Assembly (NCBI RefSeq): GCF_030400225.1
Contig: NZ_VJYB01000003.1
Location: 1-64,000 of the forward strand
Source of the DNA: Lactobacillus sp. UCMA15818
Lineage (GTDB): Bacteria; Bacillota; Bacilli; Lactobacillales; Lactobacillaceae
DNA: 64,000 nt
Direction of reading: 5' to 3'
A model generated the notes under the pieces. It saw only the letters and a program-made list of their open reading frames with translations, made no database searches and was not told where the DNA came from. Positions 44,879-52,423 of the stretch are shown here, one piece after another; the first letter of the stretch is position 1; each line of letters opens with the position of its first letter. The position numbers were made by a program, and so were the translations under genes.

Positions 44879-45997
44879 TTAATAAAACTTCTTCAGATAT
44901 TCAGTCAGAGCTAAACTAGCCATAGATTGACCATATGGCATAATTGAGATTTTAATATTTTTATAAAAATCTAGATCTGCACCCATCGGAGTTCCTGCTG
45001 AGACATGTGCTAAACCACCATTTTCGTCAATATTGTTAAGTAGTGCTTGAATACCTTTTTCAGCTACAGATAAGTAATGGGTGTCAATCATATTATTATT
45101 AAGCGCTTTCAAAATGCCATAAGTAAATCCTGCTGTAGCAGAACCTTCAAGATAGGAACTCGAATCATCAACTAAAGTATGCCACAATCCAGTTTTTGAA
45201 TCCTGATATTTTTGTAAAGAATCAAGTTGATATTCTAAGCTAGTCAGTATAAATTGTTGGTAACCGTCATTTTTATCGAATCCTATCAGTGACAAGAATT
45301 CTGGGATAGCAATTGTTATCCAGCAATTACCCCGACCCCAAAAAGCTTTACCAAAATTATTTCGCTTATTAAAAGTCCAACCATGATACCACAGACCTGT
45401 CTCTCGATCCTGTAAAAACTGAATGTGCAATAAGAACTGTTTCTTAGCTTCTTCAATGTATTCTTTTTTATTAAGTACAGTTCCAAGTTTAGCGATTGTT
45501 AATACACTCATCATCAAAGTATCATCCCACATTTCATTTGGATTCAAATCTCCAAATGTTACGTGTTGAAACCCTCCTCTTTCTGTCCTTGGAAGATCGT
45601 AATAAAGCCATTTTCCCCACTGCTTTAGAAATGGTAGATAAGCCTTATTACCAGTTTCTTCATATAGGTAAGAAAGAGTCAACATCTGTACCATTGTGTT
45701 AATGTTTTTTTCAACTGGTTCTCCAGTTAAATGTTTATCATACCAGCTAACAATACTCTCTAGAACCTTTTTATCACGAGTTAGTTGAAAATATTTCATC
45801 ATACCATAAAGACCGATTCCTGATGTCCACTCCCAATAATCAAAACTCTTATTATCGATAATCGAACCATCAGCAACCTTAACTGAAAACTCACCTGTTG
45901 GATCACTTAGATTCACTAAATTATGAATTAACAATTTAATTGTTGTTTGCAGCTGACCTTTTGTTAAAGACTTGTCTTTCACTGCTACTTTATTCAT
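44879..45997 (-). CDS. glycoside hydrolase family 105, unsaturated uronyl hydrolase
   Basis: A 372-residue (alpha/alpha)6-barrel hydrolase like YteR. 'NEMWDDTLMMSVLTIAKLG' carries the catalytic Asp, 'GLWYHGWTFNKRN' and 'FWGRGNCWITIAIPEFL' are GH105 signatures, and 'YLEGSATAGFTYGILKAL' is near the C-terminus. There is no signal peptide, so it acts inside the cell on an imported unsaturated disaccharide, hydrating the double bond and releasing the uronate that becomes 5-keto-4-deoxyuronate. GH105 members act on rhamnogalacturonan-, galacturonan- or glucuronan-type products, so the exact source polymer is open. It is first in the operon, with a strong AGGAGGG site. Confidence 0.92.
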   Translation of the reverse strand: MNKVAVKDKSLTKGQLQTTIKLLIHNLVNLSDPTGEFSVKVADGSIIDNKSFDYWEWTSGIGLYGMMKYFQLTRDKKVLESIVSWYDKHLTGEPVEKNINTMVQMLTLSYLYEETGNKAYLPFLKQWGKWLYYDLPRTERGGFQHVTFGDLNPNEMWDDTLMMSVLTIAKLGTVLNKKEYIEEAKKQFLLHIQFLQDRETGLWYHGWTFNKRNNFGKAFWGRGNCWITIAIPEFLSLIGFDKNDGYQQFILTSLEYQLDSLQKYQDSKTGLWHTLVDDSSSYLEGSATAGFTYGILKALNNNMIDTHYLSVAEKGIQALLNNIDENGGLAHVSAGTPMGADLDFYKNIKISIMPYGQSMASLALTEYLKKFY

Positions 45998-46765
45998 TGT
46001 TCTTCCCTCCTACAATTATTTAATAGATTTTATCTCACTTTCAAATGGCTATAAATATTAAGTTATATTAATTATTATAATATAGAAATAAAACTCATTC
46101 ATTTCCACTTGATCATTAGATCACTAAAATTAAATATTGCTGATACAAAATGAAATAATGAATAGTAACTTATTTTATTCATAGAAATAATGCCGTTTTT
46201 GTTATTTTTCAAGTGTTACATAAAAATATTTCAAGATTGCATCACCACCACAAGTTTCCTTTTAAGAAATCTAATTTCCAAATAAAAGTATAATACATCA
46301 CATATTTTTTTTCAACTCTTTTTAAACACTTTGAAAAATAGCACTGTAAAATTTTCTCCAATTTTACAGTGCTCAATTTAATATGCAAATTTTATAATCA
46401 AATTAGCCACCTTGAAAATAAAAAAATCATGTATTATTTGGGTTCCAATACTAAAACTAATGAGAAGGTCTTTTCACTATACTTTATCAAGTTTCTACCA
46501 CACTTCATTGCAAAGGTCAGCACTTGGCATGTGTAAGGAATTTCAAATCAATATAATTGCTAATTGTATCTCTTAATCGATCTTCTGATTCTTATTCTTG
46601 AATATACTTTTCTATTATTTTTTAATTTAGTCCCATTGTACCTGCATAACATGTGCCCTATTATCTTTTCTAAGCTTTCTATATACAATTTCATCTTGCA
46701 TGGACGTTATCATCTTTTGATAATGCATAAACTATTCTGCCCTATACACCCCATAAGTTCGATTA
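45998..46765. other. long gene-free region between the uronide operon and the ABC exporter
   Basis: Upstream of the GH105 gene (45998-46110) the sequence is extremely AT-rich and should hold its promoter; TTTATA-N17-TAAAAT on the minus strand is a weak candidate. A perfect hairpin lies at 46341-46372 (listed separately). From 46373 to 46765 I see no gene with a ribosome site; short broken frames on the minus strand might be remains of a lost gene, but no family could be recognised. Confidence 0.45.
46335..46372 (-). terminator. terminator downstream of the ABC exporter genes
   Basis: GCACTGTAAAATT (46341-46353) and AATTTTACAGTGC (46360-46372) are perfect 13-base inverted repeats. On the minus strand TATTTTT follows. 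It lies about 395 bases after the permease stop. Confidence 0.75.
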
Positions 46766-47542
46766 CTAACTGCGTTGCTGATAGACAAAAATAGTTAATG
46801 GCATAAAAATCATAATAATTATTACACCACTGATAAGCACTAGAGTAGCATTATTACTCCAACTACCAGTTCTCAAAATTGTTCTGATCGCAGTAATTGT
46901 TAGACTGACGGGATTAATTCTAACTAGGGATTGCAAAAAACGTGGTAATGTATTTGTTGGAATAAAGGCATTAGATAAAAACGTCATCACTAGAATAATA
47001 ATCATTGATAAACTGCCAATTAACTCCGCATTCTTGACCATTAAGCCAACTAAGGCAAAAATCCAAGAGATAGACCAGCCAATAAAAATAGCTAATAACA
47101 TAACTATTACAAGTGTAGGAATGTTAACAGATGGTCGCCATCCCATCAAAAAGGACGTTGCTAATGTCATTATCCCAGAAATTAGTAGTCGAAACATGTC
47201 ACCTACTAATTGTCCTGCTAGTGGTGCAATGGGTGAAATTGGTAAGGTTTTAAAGCGGTCAAAGATGCCTTCATTAATATCTTCACGCAATTGTTGTCCA
47301 GAACCTGAAGCAGCATTCAAGATACTTTGGACCAAAATTCCAGATACCAGCATCGGTAAGTAAGCATGTACACTACCCGCAATAACTCCCCCAAACAGGT
47401 ACCCGAACAACAGAGTAAAAATCACTGGTTGAATAATAACGTCACTGAGGTTATCCGGATTATGCAAAGTCTTTAGTAAGTTACGGTGCGCCATGGTAAG
47501 TATATTGTTAACAACATAATTCTTTGTCAAGTTTAACTTCAT
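46766..47542 (-). CDS. ABC-2 type transporter permease (DrrB-like)
   Basis: A 258-residue membrane protein with six spans of the ABC-2 exporter type. 'DVIIQPVIFTLLFGYLFGG', 'REDINEGIFDRFKTLPISPIAPLAGQ' (the ABC-2 signature loop) and 'NAFIPTNTLPRFLQSLVRINPVS' are typical of DrrB drug or lipid exporters. The frame is intact, unlike the partner ATPase gene just upstream. AAGGAG precedes the ATG, 12 bases after the ATPase stop. Likely a multidrug or antimicrobial export system. Confidence 0.9.
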   Translation of the reverse strand: MKLNLTKNYVVNNILTMAHRNLLKTLHNPDNLSDVIIQPVIFTLLFGYLFGGVIAGSVHAYLPMLVSGILVQSILNAASGSGQQLREDINEGIFDRFKTLPISPIAPLAGQLVGDMFRLLISGIMTLATSFLMGWRPSVNIPTLVIVMLLAIFIGWSISWIFALVGLMVKNAELIGSLSMIIILVMTFLSNAFIPTNTLPRFLQSLVRINPVSLTITAIRTILRTGSWSNNATLVLISGVIIIMIFMPLTIFVYQQRS

Positions 47543-47554
47543 AATTTTTCTCCT

Positions 47555-48495
47555 TAATTTTTACCAATCGTCATTTTCAAAAAAACATCATCCAACGATG
47601 GAGCTCCAATCTTCAAGTTGCTAATTAATATTCGAGCATCTTGAAGCTGATTCAATATTGGAGTAACTAACTGCATATCATTAATTACCAAGTAATACCG
47701 TCAATGTTCGATCGGTAACACTAACAGGTCGTTCTAAAATACCTTGGACAATACTGCGAGTTTGCGCAACCATTTGTAAATCTGATACCTCTAACCGAAG
47801 TTGCATCCCACCTACTTGCTGCTTTAGTTCACTCGGCGTCCCGATTGCAATCATTTTGCCATGATCAATGAGAGCAATTCTATTTGCCAAGTGATCTGCT
47901 TCCTCCAAATATTGGGTTGTTAACAAAACAGTTGAACCACTCGCCACCAGTTTTTGAATAGCATGCCACATCTGTGTTCGTGTCCTTGGATCTAACCCTG
48001 TTGTTGGTTCATCCAAAAAAAGTATATTAGGATTTCCAATCAAGCTAATGGCTAAATCTAAACGACGACGCATCCCACCAGAAAATGTAGCTAAAGCTTG
48101 ATCAGCTGAATTAGTTAAGTCAAAATCCGTTAATAGTTCGCTCGCACGGCTAGATGCGGCATTACGAGTTAAACCGGTTAATTTACCAAATATCAATAAA
48201 TTCTCACGTGCGCTTAAATCTTGGTCAATCGCCGTGGCCTGCCCGGTCACACTAAATTGTTGACGTGCCAGTCGACTCTGCGTCATCGTGTTAAATCCAT
48301 TCAAAAAAATCTCACCTTCATCTTGATGCAATAAAGTTGTCAACATCTTTAAAAGCGTGGTTTTTCCAGCTCCGTTTGGACCCAATAAACCAAATATCTC
48401 ACCTCTTTTTATAGTAAAAGAAACGTTGTTCACTGCTTTTTTTTCGCAAATCTTTTCTGAACATTCCTTACTTCAATCGCCTCATAGCTACACAT
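47555..48495 (-). pseudogene. ABC transporter ATPase (DrrA-like) with three frame disruptions
   Basis: From ATG 48495 (GGAGGT 8 bases upstream) the frame reads MCSYEAIEVRNVQKRFAKKK and stops after 22 codons. Moving to -1 at the A-AAA-AAG heptamer in the A8 run continues as AVNNVSFTIKRGEIFGLLG with Walker A 'GPNGAGKTTLL', signature 'FSGGMRRRLDLAI' and Walker B 'NILFLDEPTTGLD'. At 47683 it stops after TVLLGN; one extra base later it goes on as INDMQLVTPILNQLQDARI. A third shift in a T6 run gives the closing DDV-FLKM and the stop at 47557. A repaired frame would give about 313 residues, normal for DrrA. A core ORF of 250 residues from GTG 48433 remains open. Confidence 0.82.
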
Positions 48496-48519
48496 GTAGC
48501 AGCACCTCCTTATAATTAA

Positions 48520-48569
48520 TCAGGTTACCTGACTAAAAATATAGTAAGGCCACCTGATTAAAATGTCAA
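48520..48569 (-). promoter_or_regulatory. ABC exporter promoter with MarR-type operators
   Basis: Minus strand promoter: TTGACA (48569-48564), 17 bases, TACTAT (48546-48541). The spacer contains AATCAGGTGGCC, and just downstream TCAGGTTACCTGA (48520-48532) is a perfect 6+1+6 palindrome. Both copies of TCAGGT flank the -10 box, so the divergent MarR protein probably represses here. Confidence 0.78.
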
Positions 48570-48633
48570 GGAAAATTATTATGAAATTTCGGAATGGTGT
48601 ATACTGAAGTAAACGTTAAGGGTAAGATTAATT

Positions 48634-49140
48634 ATGAAAAATAGAATCAAGGCGGAACTAGCTGCAGGAAAATTAGCAGAATATGAACAACTTAGTAAGA
48701 TTTATGATGATATTGTTAAACAAGTTCGTCCTCATTTGACAGTTGAAGGTCAAGGAAAAATTTTGCTGGCACTGGCTGACGAAAACCATCTATCTCAGCA
48801 CCAACTCGCAACACGTTTAGGAATGTCACCTCAGTCTACCAGCGAATTTGTCTATAAACTCGCCAAACGAAAGCTAGTAACTTTAACCAAATCACAAAAA
48901 GATCGGCGCGTAAATTTGATAAATCTAACTAATGCAGGTAGACAAGAAATCGAATCTGCTGATCAAGAAATTCCACCATTTGTTGATACCCTCTCTGAAA
49001 CCGAACTGGATCAATTAATACCGTTACTTACTAAAATCACAACGGCTATGTATGCAGATATCGATGCAGCTAACCCCACCTTGGGAGTTAAGTTTCATAA
49101 GCTACTTGCCAGTCGATATTTAAAACAGTTTAAAAAATAA
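48634..49140 (+). CDS. MarR-family transcriptional regulator
   Basis: A 168-residue winged-helix regulator. The recognition region is 'LSQHQLATRLGMSPQSTSEFVYKLAKRKLV' (about 65-95), followed by the wing 'TKSQKDRRVNLINLTNAG' with the conserved Asp-Arg-Arg. Helices at both ends form the dimer interface. It is divergent from the ABC exporter, so it is the likely repressor that releases the exporter on binding a toxic ligand. The ribosome site is weak (AAGGGTAAGA), and the gene ends with a terminator. Confidence 0.92.
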   Translation: MKNRIKAELAAGKLAEYEQLSKIYDDIVKQVRPHLTVEGQGKILLALADENHLSQHQLATRLGMSPQSTSEFVYKLAKRKLVTLTKSQKDRRVNLINLTNAGRQEIESADQEIPPFVDTLSETELDQLIPLLTKITTAMYADIDAANPTLGVKFHKLLASRYLKQFKK

Positions 49141-49155
49141 CTTTCATATTTAAGC

Positions 49156-49179
49156 AACTCTCAAGAGTTAGATTTTTTT
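49156..49179 (+). terminator. terminator after the MarR gene
   Basis: AACTCT-CA-AGAGTT followed by AGATTTTTTT. Confidence 0.8.
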
Positions 49180-49323
49180 GGATATTACTTATTCAACACA
49201 AAGACTGAAATACCTGTAATGCCTCTTTCTGGGGTATTGTTAGTTTTTCTGAGAAAATAAAAAAACCATTGAAATATTTCAAACACATCATGAAGAAAGA
49301 TATAATATTTTTCAGATTAAAAC

Positions 49324-49357
49324 AAAAAGAGCCCTAATCATAAAATAATTAGAACTC
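49324..49357 (-). terminator. terminator after the trehalose PTS genes
   Basis: On the minus strand GAGTTCTAAT pairs with ATTAGGGCTC (with two G-T wobbles), then TTTTTG. It lies about 160 bases beyond the treP stop. Confidence 0.72.
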
Positions 49358-49515
49358 CAATGTTTGAATTTACCAATAGTTCCAATGAAAAATCAAAGAT
49401 TCTTACTCTCTTTGGTAGAATTCTTTAGTTTGGGGATTATGACCCCGTTTCCTTATTAACTCCAATTGAACGTATCCCATAAGTTAGAAATCTACGTGTA
49501 TCTTTTTAAAATCCT

Positions 49516-50988
49516 CTATGCCTTTGAAGGATTCTTTTTCTTTTCAACCTGTGTCCCCATCTTCATTTGATCATTATATCCCCAGAACCATGTAACCAAG
49601 AAACTAACTACTAAGGCAGCCAAACTTGAAAGTAAGAATGCATAAAAGCTGTTCAAATCTGAAGAATTTTTCGGATCAAAGAATGAAGAAAAACCAATTA
49701 ATGAGCCAGTAAAACCAAACATATTTCCATGCATCAATCCTGTAACCAATCCACTTGCAGCGGAACCAATCAGACCTGAAATAAATACCTTGCGATAGCG
49801 TAAATTAACACCATATATGGCTGGTTCTGTAACACCACAGAAGGCGGAAATCGCGGCCGCAAAGCCTAGGCCCTTGATATCATCTTTCTTAGACTTAATT
49901 GCCACAGCCAACACTGCCGCACCTTGAGAAACCATCGTTCCTGAAATAATTGCATTTAACGCACTTTCGCCACTGCCAGAAATCTGTTGCGCAACCAATG
50001 GTACAACACCCCAGTGCAAACCAAAGATTACCAAGATTTGATAGAATCCACCAATAACTGCTCCACCAAACCAACCTGAAATGTGAACTAACCAATTAAT
50101 AAAATCAGCAATCCCGTTCGCGGCTCCTTGAATTACGGGACCTGTAATAACCAAGGTGATTGTACTAACAACTAAAATTGTAATTAAGGGTGTAAAAATC
50201 ATTTGTAAATAACTTGGAAGACTTTTCTTGAGCCAATTACCAATTTCTTTTGCAAACCAAGCTGCTAAAATCATTGGGAAAATCGAATAAGTATAGTTCA
50301 GAAACTGGAAGTTAAATCCACCTACCGAAAACATCGTCTTGAACTTACTTCCCCACTCAATAATCTGCGGATATGTTAATACTCCACCGATTACAGCTGT
50401 AATAATTGGATCTCCCTTCATATACCTCGCAGCTGCAAAGCCTACGAAAACAGGAAGAAAGAAGAATGCTGAATCTGCCATTGCACTAATCGTAAGATAT
50501 AATGTACTTTTTGTACTTAATAACTGACCCAATTGGGGTAATGTCAATAATGCCAAAATTCCCTTAATAATGCCAGAAGCAGCAATGACTCCAATTACTG
50601 GTGTCATCGATCCTGTAATAACTCCAATCAATTTATTTATGTTGCGTGTTATCGGATTACCATCCGTACTCGGTTTTTTTGCATCATTAGCGGCACTGGT
50701 ATCTGTGTCAGAATCAAGTTTCTTCGCAAATTCTGGTCCTAATTCTTCTACCACCGCATCATAAACATTTGTTACCTCGTTTCCAATCACAACTTGATAC
50801 TGCCCAGATGCCTTTATCACATCGATTACACCTTCAGTATTCTTTAGTGCTTCATCTTTCGCGATACTTTCGTCCTTCAGATAAAATCGTAATCTTGTGA
50901 TGCAATGAATCAAGTTATCTACATTTCCTTCTCCACCAACATCAGAAACAATTGTCCTAGCTAATCTTGAATAATCTTTGTTTGCCAT
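49516..50988 (-). CDS. treP: PTS trehalose EIIBC component
   Basis: A 490-residue glucose-superfamily permease. The N-terminal EIIB domain has the phospho-Cys in 'NLIHCITRLRFYLKD' (near residue 28). The EIIC domain (about 115-470) has 'GVTEPAIYGVNLRYRKVF' (the GITE-like substrate motif). It lacks a EIIA domain, which is supplied by the next-upstream gene. It makes trehalose 6-phosphate inside the cell, the substrate of TreC. GGAGG precedes the ATG, 11 bases after the EIIA stop. Confidence 0.93.
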   Translation of the reverse strand: MANKDYSRLARTIVSDVGGEGNVDNLIHCITRLRFYLKDESIAKDEALKNTEGVIDVIKASGQYQVVIGNEVTNVYDAVVEELGPEFAKKLDSDTDTSAANDAKKPSTDGNPITRNINKLIGVITGSMTPVIGVIAASGIIKGILALLTLPQLGQLLSTKSTLYLTISAMADSAFFFLPVFVGFAAARYMKGDPIITAVIGGVLTYPQIIEWGSKFKTMFSVGGFNFQFLNYTYSIFPMILAAWFAKEIGNWLKKSLPSYLQMIFTPLITILVVSTITLVITGPVIQGAANGIADFINWLVHISGWFGGAVIGGFYQILVIFGLHWGVVPLVAQQISGSGESALNAIISGTMVSQGAAVLAVAIKSKKDDIKGLGFAAAISAFCGVTEPAIYGVNLRYRKVFISGLIGSAASGLVTGLMHGNMFGFTGSLIGFSSFFDPKNSSDLNSFYAFLLSSLAALVVSFLVTWFWGYNDQMKMGTQVEKKKNPSKA

Positions 50989-50999
50989 CTTGCTTCCTC

Positions 51000-51500
51000 C
51001 TAGTTTTTTAACTTCAAAGTCCCAACTATCTCACCAACTGCATACTTTTTCTCCTCAACATCAAGGCTTTCAAGCTTATCATTGGAATTCGTGATAACTA
51101 CCATAACAGTTGCCAATAACCCATTTCCCTGGATTTTTTGTCTATCCATTAACACTAATCTCTGTCCAACTTTGACTTTATCACCAACTTTAACTGGAAC
51201 AACAAATGGTGAGCCTCCAAGTTCAACCGTATCAATTCCTAAGTGCAAAAGCACCTCTAATCCATCTGAAGTTGTCATACCTATAGCATGCTTTGTTTCC
51301 GCAACCACAGATATTTTGCCATCAAATGGAGAAATGATTTCATTGGCATTAGGTTCAATAGCAAATCCCTGCCCCATCGCTCCTGTAGAAAAAACCGCAT
51401 CCTTCGTTTTAGAAAGCGCAATCAATTCACCTGAAACCGGAGCATGAATCTCTACCACATCTACTTTCTTTTTGAAACCGAACATTAATATCCCCTCCAA
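51000..51500 (-). CDS. PTS glucose-type EIIA component
   Basis: A 166-residue EIIA of the glucose (Crr-like) family. The phospho-histidine is in 'LEVLLHLGIDTVEL' (near 90), with the other active-site His in 'KHAIGMTTSDG' upstream. It supplies phosphate to TreP, which has no EIIA domain, and may serve other permeases. The start lies after AGGGGATATTA. It leads the operon EIIA-treP, divergent from treR. Confidence 0.92.
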   Translation of the reverse strand: MEGILMFGFKKKVDVVEIHAPVSGELIALSKTKDAVFSTGAMGQGFAIEPNANEIISPFDGKISVVAETKHAIGMTTSDGLEVLLHLGIDTVELGGSPFVVPVKVGDKVKVGQRLVLMDRQKIQGNGLLATVMVVITNSNDKLESLDVEEKKYAVGEIVGTLKLKN

Positions 51501-51502
51501 AT

Positions 51503-51559
51503 TTTTAAACGCTTACATACATTTTCTCTTATCTTATAGCTTGTATATACATCTGTCAA
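51503..51559 (-). promoter_or_regulatory. promoter, TreR operator and cre of the EIIA-treP operon
   Basis: Minus strand: TTGACA (51559-51554), 17 bases, TAAGAT (51536-51531). The spacer contains the palindrome TGTATATACA (51542-51551), the same core as the tre operator described in Bacillus subtilis. A cre-like sequence TGTAAGCGTTTAAA (51517-51504, one mismatch) lies downstream of the start. Repression by TreR and by CcpA is expected. Confidence 0.8.
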
Positions 51560-51603
51560 ATAATTAAATATCATTCCCTTGTTAAATAGAATTATTAAAT
51601 TTG

Positions 51604-51649
51604 TTGATTGCATAGACAAGAATGTTATAATAAAAAGAAAACGATTACT
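51604..51649 (+). promoter_or_regulatory. treR-treC promoter with cre
   Basis: TTGATT (51604-51609), 16 bases, TATAAT (51626-51631). AAGAAAACGATTACT (51635-51649) matches cre with one mismatch and covers the transcription start, a position for CcpA repression. Confidence 0.75.
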
Positions 51650-51664
51650 TAAGGAGGAGTATCT

Positions 51665-52423
51665 TTGCAAAAAAATACAAATAAACAGAATATCATCGCT
51701 AAAGATATTGCAGAAAAAATCCACCATGGACTCTATTCTCCAAAAAAATTTTTACCAAGTGAACATCAATTATGTGACCTATATGGTACTTCGCGGGAAA
51801 CAATCAGGAAATCCTTAGATCAATTAACTGAACTTGGTTTAATTCAGAAAATAAAGGGACGTGGGTCACTTGTTTTAGATATTCAAAAATTCACATTCCC
51901 AATTTCAGGAATCACCAGTTTTAAGGAGTTAAACAACTCTCTTAGCATGCATGCAAGTACCAAAGTTTTGAAGTTAGAAAAAAGAAAAATTCCAACATCT
52001 TTAATAAAAGAAATTACGCCTCCAACGCGAGATGCTTTCTATATTGAACGGCTCCGTTTGATTGGAAATGAACCTGCTGTTTTAGACATTGATTATTTGT
52101 TAAGCCCCCCGGTTACTGAATTACCCGTGTCAGTAGCTGAAGATTCGATTTATGCTTATCTTGAAAATGAACTTAGTTTAGAGATTTCATATGCCACAAA
52201 AGAGATTACTGTTGAGGCAGTTTCTAAAGCCATCAGTTCTAATTTAAAACTAAACTCTGATAATATCGCAGTGTTGGTCAAGAGCTTCACTTACCTTGCA
52301 AATACCAACCTACTGCAAATTACAGAATCATATCATAATCCGGAAAAATTCAAGTTTATTGATTTTGCAAGACGGCGAAAAGTCATGATTCATGATGAGT
52401 TAAAGGAGCATCGCTATGAGTAA
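51665..52423 (+). CDS. treR: trehalose operon repressor (GntR/HutC family)
   Basis: A 252-residue repressor. The N-terminal GntR winged helix is 'FLPSEHQLCDLYGTSRETIRKSLDQL' (about 25-60), and the C-terminal UTRA ligand domain has 'DAFYIERLRLIGNEPAVLDIDYL'. Trehalose 6-phosphate is the usual inducer. The start is TTG at 51665, fixed by AAGGAGGAG 5 bases upstream. The end overlaps treC by 8 bases, so the two are coupled. Confidence 0.93.
   Translation: MQKNTNKQNIIAKDIAEKIHHGLYSPKKFLPSEHQLCDLYGTSRETIRKSLDQLTELGLIQKIKGRGSLVLDIQKFTFPISGITSFKELNNSLSMHASTKVLKLEKRKIPTSLIKEITPPTRDAFYIERLRLIGNEPAVLDIDYLLSPPVTELPVSVAEDSIYAYLENELSLEISYATKEITVEAVSKAISSNLKLNSDNIAVLVKSFTYLANTNLLQITESYHNPEKFKFIDFARRRKVMIHDELKEHRYE

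Noticed and set aside
45104-45120. cre-like TTAAGCGCTTTCAAAA in the GH105 gene
   Set aside because: Internal to the coding region and mismatched at the first conserved G; not counted as a cre.
46564-46794. 76-codon hydrophobic ORF on the + strand
   Set aside because: No ribosome site and it runs into the end of the ABC permease gene on the other strand; likely an AT-rich chance frame.
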